Below, in pieces: positions 32,929-41,132 of a stretch of 64,000 bases of DNA. Made by a program: the position numbers and the translations under genes. How positions within the stretch are numbered: position 1 is the first letter of the stretch; every line of letters starts with the position of its first letter. Location of the stretch: positions 3,844,001-3,908,000 of the forward strand of contig NZ_JBHUNX010000001.1 in assembly GCF_042685645.1 (NCBI RefSeq). Direction: 5' to 3'. This DNA comes from Salininema proteolyticum. Lineage in GTDB: Bacteria > Actinomycetota > Actinomycetes > Mycobacteriales > Micromonosporaceae. Below the pieces are notes generated by a model that made no database searches, was not told where the DNA came from, and saw only the letters and a list, made by a program, of their open reading frames with translations.

Positions 32929-33579
32929 GTGGCGCAATCCTCCCGACCGACGCTCGCCCACGTCACCCGCTTCGCCCAGAGAATAGAAGACCGGTTGACG
33001 TGGCCTGTGATCGTCGCCGCCCTCGCATCGATACCGGCCGTGTTCCTGACGATTTGGAACGACGGCGAGTTCCGCGTGGCCGGACTGGTCCTCGGCTGGT
33101 CCGCCGGGGCGGTGCTGTGGGCGGAGACGGCCATCCTCCTGCTGGCCGCCCACAACAAGCGGGTTTGGCTGGCCACCCACAAATGGACGATCCTCGTCTG
33201 CCTGCTGACCTTCATCACGCTGGCGTTCGCCCTCGGCGGCGGCCAGATCCTGCGGCTCATCTCCCTCATAGGCTCGATGCGCATCCTGCGCGCCAAGCGG
33301 ATCTTCTCCGCCTCCATGGTCATCCAGCGGCGGCTGGGGCTCAACGGATGGGTCAAGCGCGGCGTCCTCGCCGGCTTCGGCATCCTGACGGCGGCTTTCG
33401 TGGCCGTGGTCCTCGCCGACCCCACCGCCCGGCACGTCGACCTGTTCACCTGGATCGACCACAACTGGCGGATCGTGCCGATCGTCCTGGCCGGGGCCAT
33501 CCTGGCCTTCTCCACGTGGCTGGTCGTCAAGTACCGCTCCGACAAGGCGGAGCCCGAGGAGGAGGACCCCGAGGCGTGA
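32929..33579 (+). CDS. Voltage-sensor-like membrane protein without a recognisable pore
   Basis: A 216-residue membrane protein with six predicted segments. The first four resemble an S1-S4 voltage-sensing module; the fourth has positively charged residues spaced along a hydrophobic helix (R109, R118, R121, K123, R124 around QILRLISLIGSMRILRAKRI). Two more segments follow, like S5 and S6, but the linker between them (ADPTARHVDLFTWIDHNW) has no TVGYG-type selectivity filter. An acidic tail ends the protein. Similar ion-channel-fold proteins lacking a filter exist in actinobacteria to my knowledge; activity as a channel is doubtful. Confidence 0.65.
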   Translation: MAQSSRPTLAHVTRFAQRIEDRLTWPVIVAALASIPAVFLTIWNDGEFRVAGLVLGWSAGAVLWAETAILLLAAHNKRVWLATHKWTILVCLLTFITLAFALGGGQILRLISLIGSMRILRAKRIFSASMVIQRRLGLNGWVKRGVLAGFGILTAAFVAVVLADPTARHVDLFTWIDHNWRIVPIVLAGAILAFSTWLVVKYRSDKAEPEEEDPEA

Positions 33580-33582
33580 GAA

Positions 33583-33610
33583 GGGGCGCCGCCCCGTGGG
33601 ACGGCGCCCC
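33583..33610. terminator. Hairpin between convergent genes
   Basis: A 9-bp perfect stem (GGGGCGCCG) with a partly paired interior between the voltage-sensor-like gene and the convergent chitinase gene. Confidence 0.65.
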
Positions 33611-33642
33611 CTGCACTCATCGGAGAAGGTCTTTCGCGGCGG

Positions 33643-34872
33643 CTAGTTCAGGCGCGCTCCCAGAGTCGTGCCCCAGTCGTAGCCGTTGGTCAGGTCCCAG
33701 TTGATCGACCAGGTCATCGCTCCGCCCATCTCGCCGTAGGGCTGGTAGGGAACGAAGGAGCCGCAGTTGGCGCCGGTCTCGAGGCAGTCGATGGCCTTGA
33801 CGATGTCGTTCGGGTCCATGTACCCGCCGGCCGGGGCCGAGTCGGGGATGGAGGGGAGGCCGAAGGCGACCTGGGTGGGATCGAGGCCCATGTCCTCGAT
33901 CTGGATGCACGCCAGAGCGGTCAGGAAGTCGACCGTCTCTTGGGCGTAGATCTCCCCGTCGCATCCGAACATGGTGCCGGAGTTGTAGTACTGCATGTGG
34001 ACCAGGGTGAGTATGTCCTTGGTGGCGGTGGCGAGCTTGCGGTACTCCTTGTCCGGGCTCGCGAAGTCGGCCGTCTGCGGGGACATGGTGTAGACGAACG
34101 AGCCGCCCGAGCCCTGGTGGATCTGGCGCAGCGCCATCTCCATGTACTGGGCGTGGATGCCGTGCTCCAGGTCGATGTCGATGCCGGCGAAGCCGTACTC
34201 GTCCATCAGCTCCAGGGTCGTCCGGGCGAGGTTGTCCGCCTTCGCCTCGCTGTCGACCTCCACGGTGTGGTTGGCGCCTCCGATGGAGATGACCACTTCG
34301 CGGCCCTGGGCCTTGAGGTCGGCGATGTCCTGTTTGAAGTCGGCCTCGGTGTAGCCCTGGTCGATGAAGTCCTGTTCCAGGTCGAAGCTGATGCCGCCGG
34401 GGCGGGTCGGGTCCTCGAAGGCGAAGGCCACGTGGATCATCGTGTACTCCTGGGGAACCTCCGAGAGGCGGATGCCCGTTCCGGCCTCGTCCCAGTTGTG
34501 CCAGTAGCCGACGACCTCCTGGTCGCCGCTCGGGTCCGGCGGGGTGGTGTCGGTGGGGTCCGGGCTGGTCGGGTCCGGGTCGCCGCCGCAGGCGCCGAGG
34601 TCCTCCCAGACGCCCCACTCGCCCGTGGTCCCGGGCTCTTCGCCCCGGGTCCACCACTTGGCCCGGTAGGCGCGGTCGCCGTGGCTGACGACGTCGTCTC
34701 CGAGGTACACCGCCCCCGCGTCCCACGCGGGCTCGGTGCAGGCGGTGTTCTCCTGTGCGGAGGCCCCCATGAGCGGGACGGCGACCGCCCCGGCCAGCGC
34801 CAGGCCCATCGTCGTGGCGAGCACCGCCAGCCTGCGGCGCCCGCGGAGCCCCTTGGCCTTCGTCGTTTGCAT
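33643..34872 (-). CDS. Secreted GH18 chitinase with CBM5/12-like domain
   Basis: A 409-residue exported endochitinase-type enzyme. Signal peptide over about residues 1-40 (GRRRLAVLATTMGLALAGAV). CBM5/12-like chitin-binding domain at about 45-95 with AKWWTRGEEPG. A Pro/Asp/Thr linker follows (SPDPTDTTPPDPSGD). The GH18 barrel starts at VVGYWHNWDEAG; AISIGG-like VVISIGG and the catalytic strand FAGIDIDLEHG follow. The acid/base Glu is present, but the first Asp of DxxDxDxE is Ala. It would degrade chitin outside the cell. A clear promoter lies upstream. Confidence 0.9.
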   Translation of the reverse strand: MQTTKAKGLRGRRRLAVLATTMGLALAGAVAVPLMGASAQENTACTEPAWDAGAVYLGDDVVSHGDRAYRAKWWTRGEEPGTTGEWGVWEDLGACGGDPDPTSPDPTDTTPPDPSGDQEVVGYWHNWDEAGTGIRLSEVPQEYTMIHVAFAFEDPTRPGGISFDLEQDFIDQGYTEADFKQDIADLKAQGREVVISIGGANHTVEVDSEAKADNLARTTLELMDEYGFAGIDIDLEHGIHAQYMEMALRQIHQGSGGSFVYTMSPQTADFASPDKEYRKLATATKDILTLVHMQYYNSGTMFGCDGEIYAQETVDFLTALACIQIEDMGLDPTQVAFGLPSIPDSAPAGGYMDPNDIVKAIDCLETGANCGSFVPYQPYGEMGGAMTWSINWDLTNGYDWGTTLGARLN

Positions 34873-34907
34873 CTCTCCCCCATATCGTCCGGATTCGATG
34901 TCCCCGC

Positions 34908-34937
34908 ATCATACCCAACAAACTTTATTGTTTTCAA
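34908..34937 (-). promoter_or_regulatory. Sigma-A-type promoter of the chitinase gene
   Basis: On the minus strand TTGAAA, 18-bp spacer, TATGAT, about 35 bp before the ATG, which has GGGGGAGAG as its ribosome site. A TATTG-TTTT-CAATA hairpin (34926-34939) overlaps the -35, a possible repressor site. Confidence 0.65.
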
Positions 34938-35131
34938 TAGGGGCATTGATGCGCATTCATACTTGTCCACTGATCGGTCTCGCCCGCCGCTCGGTCCCCG
35001 CCCCGACCAGGGCGCCCTGCTCCCCGAAGAGGTTGGCCCGGCCCCCTCCGTGCGATAGGGTGGCCCCGGAGCAGCGTTCCACCAGAGGCGATGCGGCCCT
35101 CCGCATCACGTCCACCGAGAGGAAACAGCCA

Positions 35132-36001
35132 ATGAGCACAGACCCGAACCGGCCCGCGGAGGCCTCCGGATCCTTCGCGATCGGCGGGAGCCTTCCCGTC
35201 AACCGACTGGGATACGGCGCCATGCAGCTGACCGGACCCGGCGTCTGGGGCGACCCGAAGGACCCCGCCGAGGCGGTCCGCGTGCTGCGCCGAGCCGCCG
35301 ACATGGGCGTCACCTTCATCGACACCGCCGACTCCTACGGCCCCTTCACCAGTGAGAAGCTGATCAAGGAGGCGCTCCACCCCTACGCCGACGACCTCGT
35401 CGTCGCCACCAAGGCCGGGCTCGCCCGCACCGGCCCCGGCGAATGGCGGTCCGTCGGACGGCCCGAGTACCTCCGGCAGCAGTGCGAACTGAGCCTCCGC
35501 CACCTCGGCCTGGAGCGCATCGACCTGTACCAGCTGCACCGCATCGACCCCCTGGTCCCGCTCGAGGAGCAGCTCGGCGAGCTCGTCGCCCTCCAGCGGG
35601 AGGGCAAGATCAAGCACATAGGCCTCTCCGAGGTCTCCGTCGACGAGATCAAGCGCGCCAGGGAGATCGCCCGCATCGCGACCGTTCAGAACCTCTACAA
35701 CCTGGCCGACCGCCAGTCCGAGGACGTCGTGGACTACTGCGAGGCCGAGGGGATCGGGTTCATTCCGTGGTTCCCCATCGCCACCGGCGGCCTCGCCCGC
35801 CCCGACGGGGCGCTCGGCAAGATCTCTGCCGAGCACGGCTCCTCGCCGGCCCAGCTGGCCCTCGCGTGGCTGTTGCGCCGCAGCCCGGTGATCCTGCCGA
35901 TCCCCGGCACTTCGCAAGTGGCGCACGTGGAGGAGAACATCCGCGCCGCCGAGGTTACCTTGAGCGACGAGGAGTTCGAAGCGCTCTCCAACGCCGCCTA
36001 G
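35132..36001 (+). CDS. Aldo/keto reductase
   Basis: A 289-residue NADPH-dependent oxidoreductase. The catalytic tetrad region is visible: FIDTADSYGP (Asp, Tyr), VVATKAGL (Lys) and DLYQLHRIDP (His). The cofactor-binding C-terminal block VILPIPGTSQVAHVEENI fits the family. It belongs with the plant/bacterial YajO or pyridoxal-reductase-like group by order of motifs. ATG 35132 is preferred to an upstream start by the presence of GAGAGGAAAC 8 nt before. Substrate unknown; it stands alone. Confidence 0.88.
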   Translation: MSTDPNRPAEASGSFAIGGSLPVNRLGYGAMQLTGPGVWGDPKDPAEAVRVLRRAADMGVTFIDTADSYGPFTSEKLIKEALHPYADDLVVATKAGLARTGPGEWRSVGRPEYLRQQCELSLRHLGLERIDLYQLHRIDPLVPLEEQLGELVALQREGKIKHIGLSEVSVDEIKRAREIARIATVQNLYNLADRQSEDVVDYCEAEGIGFIPWFPIATGGLARPDGALGKISAEHGSSPAQLALAWLLRRSPVILPIPGTSQVAHVEENIRAAEVTLSDEEFEALSNAA

Positions 36002-36095
36002 GCCGCTGCCGGACGGGTGGCCGCAGCGGCGGCAGTCCCCCGCGCCACGGTGGACGGCGGGACCGCGTCGCAGGCACCGCCCGCGGAACGCGCAA

Positions 36096-36132
36096 GGCCC
36101 CGTTCGCACCTCGTCCCGGTGCGAACGGGGCC
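36096..36132. terminator. Bidirectional hairpin
   Basis: A perfect 15-bp stem (GGCCCCGTTCGCACC) with a 7-nt loop between the AKR gene and the convergent protease gene. Confidence 0.8.
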
Positions 36133-36145
36133 GCCCTCACCGGCC

Positions 36146-36925
36146 TCAGGAGTTCATGACGCCGGTCAGCCAGTCGTCGTAGTAGACGACGGACGTCCAG
36201 CCGCCGGCCCAGCCGTTCCCTTCGGTCGTCGGGCGGTAGCCGCAACAGGTCGCTCCGATGATGACGAGCTCGTCGCTCACCGCGGACCGGACCAGCGCCG
36301 GACCGCCGGAGTCGCCGCCGGCCACGGCCGCCTCGTCGCCGAAGATGCCGTAGACGTCCTCCCAGCTGAACGGGTTGGCGCGGTAGTCGCCCTCGCCGTA
36401 CTTCAGCACGTCGCTGAGCTCGGTCCAGTCCGGTTTGGTAGCGCCCCAGCCGTAGAAGGTCGAGTAGGCGCCCGTCTGCAGGTCCTCGGCGGTCGCCAGC
36501 TCCGGGAAGGTGTCGCCGTAAGGCTCGGCCAGGCGCAGCAGCGCCAGGTCGGGACGGCGGTCGGTCAGGGTGCCGTCCTCGTAGGCGGGGTAGTCGGGGT
36601 GGCGGTTCACCTCCACCACTTCGAGGATGATGCCGCCCTGGGTCCTGTCGAGGGAGCCGATCCGGACCGAGTAGTCCGTCACCGACTCGTCGACGCAATG
36701 CGCGGCCGTGAGGATCCACTCCGGCGCGATCTGACTGGCCGTACAGCGGAAGCTCGTGCCGGAGTAGAGGGCGGCGATCCACGGGGGCGCTTCGGCGGCC
36801 TCGCCGCCTCCGACGATCTTGGCGGAGAAGTCCCCGTCGGTCGAGGCCTGCGCCGGATGCGCGAGGCCCAGGGTCAGCGAGAAGAGCAGCGCAATGAAGG
36901 CCGCCAGTGCTCGGGTTCGTTTCAT
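36146..36925 (-). CDS. Secreted trypsin-like serine protease (S1)
   Basis: A 259-residue exported chymotrypsin-fold protease. Signal peptide MKRTRALAAFIALLFSLTLG ends near AQA. The mature N-terminal-like IVGGGEAAEAP follows. Catalytic triad: His in LTAAHCVD, Asp in DLALLRL, Ser in AGGDSGGPAL. Cys pairs (C-T-A, AAHC; TCCGY) suggest disulfides. Activation would need cleavage before IVGG. The ATG at 36925 begins the signal peptide. An unusual pair of inverted arms lies directly upstream, so tight regulation is likely. Confidence 0.9.
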   Translation of the reverse strand: MKRTRALAAFIALLFSLTLGLAHPAQASTDGDFSAKIVGGGEAAEAPPWIAALYSGTSFRCTASQIAPEWILTAAHCVDESVTDYSVRIGSLDRTQGGIILEVVEVNRHPDYPAYEDGTLTDRRPDLALLRLAEPYGDTFPELATAEDLQTGAYSTFYGWGATKPDWTELSDVLKYGEGDYRANPFSWEDVYGIFGDEAAVAGGDSGGPALVRSAVSDELVIIGATCCGYRPTTEGNGWAGGWTSVVYYDDWLTGVMNS

Positions 36926-36946
36926 GGTGTCCTGTTCTGCCGATTC

Positions 36947-36994
36947 GTTCCGTTGCACAGCACGGAAAATGGATCCCGGCCTGCACAACGGAAC
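36947..36994. promoter_or_regulatory. Inverted repeat upstream of the protease gene
   Basis: Arms GTTCCGTTGCACAG (36947-36960) and CTGCACAACGGAAC (36981-36994) match at 12 of 14 positions with a 20-bp centre. A third half-site, GCACAACGGA, lies at 37034-37043. The arms lie 22-69 bp upstream of the protease ATG, so this is a candidate regulator-binding site. Confidence 0.6.
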
Positions 36995-37064
36995 GATATG
37001 TTGCCATTCTTGGATTAATCGTACGCTCCTGTGGCACAACGGATTAGTACAGAACACCTACCGG

Positions 37065-38228
37065 TTACTCCAGCAGGGCCGTCTCGCTGACGGTGTCCAC
37101 GAAGCCCAGGTAGTCGACCGACTCGCGGAGCGAGGCGATGTCCATGCTGAACTTCTCGTCGTCCTCGGGCTCGTAGATGCCCGCCACGACCCGCAGCCCG
37201 AACGAACCGTCCGCCCAGGCGCCGTCCGTGCCGCGGAACGGCAACAGGACGTCTCCGGCTCCGGCGTCGACGAGAGCGCGCTCCACATTGCCCTCCTGAG
37301 CGATCGGGACCCGCATGCCGTCGCGGATCGTCCCCCGCCCGAACGCGAAGAGCACCGAGACATAGCGCTCGCCGAAGCGGTCGCGCAGCCACTTGCCCGC
37401 TCCTGAGAACCTCTCCCCCGGCTTCACGGCGACCTCGACATCCGACACGACGCCGGTGAGCGCGAAACCGTCCATGTAGACGACCTTCCGACCCGACTCC
37501 TCGTGCGCCTTCAGAATCCGGTCGGCGATACCCCTGGTCATGTCGTTGAAGTTCTGCTGCGCCGCGACCGAGGCACCGTGGAACTCGCCGATCAGGCCGG
37601 CCCTGCCCCTGGCCTCGTCCTTCCCCTCGCCGTCGGGGAGGCGCCCGACCAGCACGGCGGCCTCCTCCGCCGACTCGGAGAACGGGCGACCCGGGTGGAC
37701 GCCCTTGTGGATCTGGATGTGCTCATTGACTTCGTGCGCGGTGCGGATGACGTCGTAGAGCTTCGCGATGGCCGACGCTGCCTCCGGGTCGGCCTTCTCC
37801 GCGTAAGCGAGGACCGCGTCGTAGTCGGCGGGCTCGGCCTGCCGCGGACCGTTGCCGACGATCCGCACCGGGTCCCCTTCATTCCCCTCGTTGAAGGCGC
37901 GGACCCACTCCAGCAGGCCCTCGGTCGCCTTGGTGCGATTGGGCAGCCAGCCCGACAGGACGATCTCCCGCAGGTCGGACCGGCTCCCCAGGACGTACTC
38001 GTCCATGCGCTCGCCGACATTGGCGCTGTCGGGAACCACGATGACCCGGTACCCGGCGTGCTCCACCAGCTCCCGGGCGAGGCGGATGCGGTGGTGGTCG
38101 ATCTCGGCGGCCTCGCGGGTGTTCTCCCCGATCCCGACGACGGCGGCGTCCTGCGCGGCGGCGATGACGGGTCCGAAGTCTCCGAGGGGCCTCGCGTTGG
38201 CGCTGACCCAGTTCTGTGCGTCGGTCAT
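37065..38228 (-). CDS. Erythromycin-esterase-family protein, catalytic residues altered
   Basis: A 387-residue member of the Ere/succinoglycan-esterase family by overall order: VVGIGENTREAAEIDHHR near 30-47, IVLSGW and GFALTG region near 245, and a C-terminal LFRGTDG-like LPFRGTDGAW. In active Ere enzymes the first block reads GEATHG with a catalytic His, then a catalytic Glu after the next strand, then a WAHNxH. Here these read GENTRE, VVPDS and VYMDGFALT, so all three positions differ. It is probably not a working esterase of the Ere type. AGGAGG precedes the ATG at 38228. It is the only gene in its transcription unit. Confidence 0.7.
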   Translation of the reverse strand: MTDAQNWVSANARPLGDFGPVIAAAQDAAVVGIGENTREAAEIDHHRIRLARELVEHAGYRVIVVPDSANVGERMDEYVLGSRSDLREIVLSGWLPNRTKATEGLLEWVRAFNEGNEGDPVRIVGNGPRQAEPADYDAVLAYAEKADPEAASAIAKLYDVIRTAHEVNEHIQIHKGVHPGRPFSESAEEAAVLVGRLPDGEGKDEARGRAGLIGEFHGASVAAQQNFNDMTRGIADRILKAHEESGRKVVYMDGFALTGVVSDVEVAVKPGERFSGAGKWLRDRFGERYVSVLFAFGRGTIRDGMRVPIAQEGNVERALVDAGAGDVLLPFRGTDGAWADGSFGLRVVAGIYEPEDDEKFSMDIASLRESVDYLGFVDTVSETALLE

Positions 38229-38341
38229 GGTGTCCTCCTGGCCTCATGCGGTGGTGTTTCCGCTTTCCAGGCTATGGATCCGATGACTTAAGCCGCATCC
38301 GTCAGATGACCGGAACGGCCGGGCGGCTTCGAACGGCGAAG

Positions 38342-38776
38342 TCAGGCCTTGCGGATGTCGAGCTCGTCGCAGCCGACGTCGTGGCCGCCGGAGCAGCGCA
38401 TTCCCACGTCCACCTCCTCGCCGCACGCCTCGTGCAAGGCCCTGCGCGGCGATCTCCCACCGGCGTGGCGGCGCCCCCACTGGTACAGGCCGAGGACGAT
38501 GGGCGCGAGTTCGAGGCCGGCCTCGTCCAGCACGTACTCTTGCCGGGTGCGGGATCCGGGTTCGCGATAGGCCTGCCGCTTGAGGATTCCGGCGTCCACC
38601 AGGGCGTTCAGTTTCGCCGTGACGGTCGCCGGAGAGACGCCGAGGGCCGCGGTGAAGTCGTCGAAGCGGCTGACCCCGGTGAACGCCTCGCGGATGACGA
38701 GCATGCTGGTGCGGGAGCCGATGATCCGCATGGCCCTCTCGATGGGGCAGTCCTCGGGGCCGTTCTCCTCCGCCAT
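38342..38776 (-). CDS. HxlR-family transcription regulator
   Basis: A 144-residue winged-helix protein. The HxlR block CPIERAMRIIGSRTSMLVIREAF is at the N-terminus, followed by RFDDFTAALGVSPATVTAKLNALVDAGILKRQAYREPGSR, the typical recognition helix and wing. The C-terminus is Cys-rich (CGEEVDVGMRCSGGHDVGCDELD), a common HxlR tail. An upstream ATG exists, but AAGGAG 6 nt before the ATG at 38776 decides the start. Divergent from a thioesterase, so it may control that gene. Confidence 0.87.
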   Translation of the reverse strand: MAEENGPEDCPIERAMRIIGSRTSMLVIREAFTGVSRFDDFTAALGVSPATVTAKLNALVDAGILKRQAYREPGSRTRQEYVLDEAGLELAPIVLGLYQWGRRHAGGRSPRRALHEACGEEVDVGMRCSGGHDVGCDELDIRKA

Positions 38777-38878
38777 CTCCGCTCCTTGCCTCTGTGGCAT
38801 CGACAGGCGGTCATGTTAGCATTCTTCCATCTGACTTCAGTTTATTGATGCCAGCTGGTGAGAGGCCCCGGTGACGAC

Positions 38879-39409
38879 ATGAACCTGTACCTGCGCATGC
38901 TGTGGCTCATGCTCCGCTCGAAGAGCCGGGGCCGGCTCGGCGTGTGGGACACGGCCAGGACGCCGTTCCGCGTCGCCCCCACGGACCTGGACGTCCTGCG
39001 GCACATGAACAACGGCAAGTACCTGACGCTCATGGACCTCGGCCGCGTGGACCTGATGGTGCGGTCCGGGTTCGCGAAGAAGGTGTCCGCCGCCGGGTGG
39101 TACCCCGTCGTAGCCGCCCAGACGATCTCCTACCGGAGGTCGCTCAAGCTGTGGCAGCGGTTCGAGCTCTACAGCCGCGTGCTCGGCGTGGACGAGAAGT
39201 CGACCTATCTCGAACAGACCTTCTGCGTGGGAGAGACGGTGTACGCCAAGGCCGTCGTCCGTGCGCGCTTCTTGAAGAAGTCGGGCGGGACGGTGTCGCA
39301 GGAGGAGCTGGAGGAGCTGATCGGCGGCGTGCCGGAGTCCGTCCGGCTGCCCGACTGGGTCCGCGACTGGTCGGAGAACGCGTCCGTTCGGAGCACCGCT
39401 CAGGTTTGA
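38879..39409 (+). CDS. Hotdog-fold thioesterase (acyl-CoA thioesterase-like)
   Basis: A 176-residue hotdog protein of the 4HBT group. MNLYLRMLWLMLRSKSRGRL is followed by the fold's TDLDVLRHMNNGKYLTLMDLGRVDL (with the conserved Asn/His/Asp active-site region), then VAAQTISYRRSLKLWQRFELY and a helical end. GTG 38858 is an alternative start; ATG 38879 matches the MNLYLR start common in the family. Hydrolyses acyl thioesters; substrate unknown. Confidence 0.83.
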   Translation: MNLYLRMLWLMLRSKSRGRLGVWDTARTPFRVAPTDLDVLRHMNNGKYLTLMDLGRVDLMVRSGFAKKVSAAGWYPVVAAQTISYRRSLKLWQRFELYSRVLGVDEKSTYLEQTFCVGETVYAKAVVRARFLKKSGGTVSQEELEELIGGVPESVRLPDWVRDWSENASVRSTAQV

Positions 39410-39426
39410 CCCGCGTTCCCGCTCGA

Positions 39427-40428
39427 TCAGTGCTCGGTGCAGGCGAAGTCCTTCGGAGCCCGGCACTCGACCGCGGCTATCGTGAGCGTGTCCTCCCACT
39501 GAACGGTTTCGCGGTCCGGGCCGGCGTAGTTGTAGTACTTGAGTGTGGAGAACCACTCCGGACCGCCTTCGCCGTCGAACTCGGTAATCGCGGCGCCTCG
39601 GCTGTCATCGCCCTGCACCGTGAATGCGTCCCGGCACTCGTCGATGTAGTACGGGTGCACCGGCGCCTCGCGTTCATAGTGGCGGGTACCGCCGTCGAAA
39701 CCCACTCCGTAATCGAGCAGGGGGTCGCAGGGAGAGGTTCCCTGGTGCTCCCAAAAGCGCAGATGGCTGGCGGGATCGGTGCCGACCCACCACAGTTCTC
39801 CTGCTGGATCCTCCGCCCGCCCGGCCATCGTGAAGCCGTCGAGGATGCCGTCGACGCCTGGCGGCGTCCACAGCGCCTCCCTCAAGGCGCGTACGGCTTT
39901 ACGCCTGCCCTTCTCATCCGAACCGTAGAACTGCGCGGCGCAGGCGGAAACTTCGTTGCGCCCGTCGTCCAGCGCGGACCTCGAGGAGACTGTCAGGCAG
40001 ACCCGCTCCAACGCCTCGGGGTCGGTCTCGTAGTCGATGGCAATCGTCTCGCGGAGGCGGAAGGCGTTGTCCTTTCGCTCTATGGAGATCCTCGAGGGGG
40101 CTATGCCCTCCTGCCAGGCGATCTCCACTTCACCGCCTAGTTCAGGTGCTTCCAGGACGGCCTTGCGTGCGGGCACGTCCGCGGTCGGCGCGTCCCACTC
40201 GAAGTCGGGTTCGCCGAAGTCGCCGTCCAAGGGTTCGGCGGCCGCGAGGATGTCGTCGGCCTCGGCCACCCAAGTGGTCGTTTCGTCCATCTTCAGAGTG
40301 CTGGACGCGACACCGTAGCCCAGCAAGAGGATGACAACGGTAACGTACGCGATCGCGCAGTAGCGCGGCACACGGTTGTGGCTCATCAGGATCCGTAGGA
40401 GTTTCGGGGTTCCGGGGGTCGGCTCCAC
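39427..40428 (-). CDS. Membrane-anchored secreted-domain protein, hypothetical
   Basis: A 333-residue protein with a single N-terminal membrane segment (about 25-42, AIAYVTVVILLLGYGVAS) and a large extracytoplasmic domain rich in Asp, Glu and Trp. It holds six or more Cys (ERVCLTV, EVSACAAQF, SPCDPLL, DECRDAF, AVECRAP, FACTEH) that may form disulfides. No known family is recognised. GTG 40428 or ATG 40386 may start it. It ends 17 bp from the thioesterase stop (convergent). Confidence 0.62.
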   Translation of the reverse strand: MEPTPGTPKLLRILMSHNRVPRYCAIAYVTVVILLLGYGVASSTLKMDETTTWVAEADDILAAAEPLDGDFGEPDFEWDAPTADVPARKAVLEAPELGGEVEIAWQEGIAPSRISIERKDNAFRLRETIAIDYETDPEALERVCLTVSSRSALDDGRNEVSACAAQFYGSDEKGRRKAVRALREALWTPPGVDGILDGFTMAGRAEDPAGELWWVGTDPASHLRFWEHQGTSPCDPLLDYGVGFDGGTRHYEREAPVHPYYIDECRDAFTVQGDDSRGAAITEFDGEGGPEWFSTLKYYNYAGPDRETVQWEDTLTIAAVECRAPKDFACTEH

Positions 40429-40481
40429 TGTAGCTTGAACGCGACGGGAACCTCCTCACGCCCCGCAAGGCGTCGACACTA

Positions 40482-40503
40482 TTTTAGACCATTGATTCCA
40501 AAA
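40482..40503. promoter_or_regulatory. Putative TetR operator, copy 1
   Basis: TTTTAGACCATTGATTCCAA plus AA, 17 bp before the tetR ATG; it agrees at 16 of 22 positions with copy 2 (41133-41154). It lies just upstream of a TAGGCT -10 (40509-40514) that has 6 nt to the ATG, so binding should block leaderless tetR transcription. Confidence 0.6.
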
Positions 40504-40520
40504 CATGCTAGGCTCTCCCC

Positions 40521-41093
40521 ATGGCACGACCGAAGGAATTCGACGAGGAGCGCGCGGTCCGGTCCGCCATGCGCACGTTCATCGAGCTGGGATACGAGGC
40601 CACGTCCACGCAGGACCTCGTGGAGGCCACGGGCCTGGGGCGCAGCAGCATCTACAACACCTTCAAGAGCAAGCACGAGCTGTTCACGCGAGCCCTCGAA
40701 CACTACATGCGCCTGCGCACCGACAACATCGTGGCGGTCCTCGACGAGCCGCGCCCCCTTCGAGGCCGGCTTCGCGCCCTTCTCGAACAGGCTGCCGCGC
40801 CGCCCGACGGCGACCCGACCGGCTGCCTGGTCGTGCACTCGATGATCGAGATGGCGCCGCGCCACCCCGACGTGGCCGCCGCCCTGCGACGCGATTACGA
40901 CCGCCGCCACGCTGCGCTCAAGGCCGCGATCGAGGCCGGCAAGGCCTCCGGGGAGATCGACTCCGACCGGGACGCCGACTCCGCCGCCCACTTCGTCATC
41001 GCCGCCGTCAGCGGGACCATCGTCGCCCAGCGCGGCGGTGCCGACCCCTCCGTCCTGGAAGGCATCGCAGACAACGCCTTGCGAGTGCTCTGA
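40521..41093 (+). CDS. TetR-family repressor
   Basis: A 190-residue regulator. The HTH spans residues 12-55 (RAVRSAMRTFIELGYEATST then DLVEATGLGRSSIYNTFKSK). The C-terminal domain is Ala-rich and helical (TetR ligand/dimer domain). A probable leaderless promoter and operator lie immediately upstream. It is 73 bp before the MFS efflux gene, which has a matching operator; together they look like a local drug-efflux switch. Confidence 0.9.
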   Translation: MARPKEFDEERAVRSAMRTFIELGYEATSTQDLVEATGLGRSSIYNTFKSKHELFTRALEHYMRLRTDNIVAVLDEPRPLRGRLRALLEQAAAPPDGDPTGCLVVHSMIEMAPRHPDVAAALRRDYDRRHAALKAAIEAGKASGEIDSDRDADSAAHFVIAAVSGTIVAQRGGADPSVLEGIADNALRVL

Positions 41094-41132
41094 CCGGCCG
41101 CTCCCCGAGATCGCCCTCTTTTCGTACCCCAA

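Noticed and set aside
30591..33704. 1037-codon plus-strand open frame across glpD and its neighbours
   Set aside because: It is the antisense of glpD and its intergenic repeats; composition is typical of antisense frames in high-GC DNA.
37065..38228. Macrolide resistance gene
   Set aside because: Family membership alone is not evidence; the catalytic blocks of Ere enzymes are not retained.
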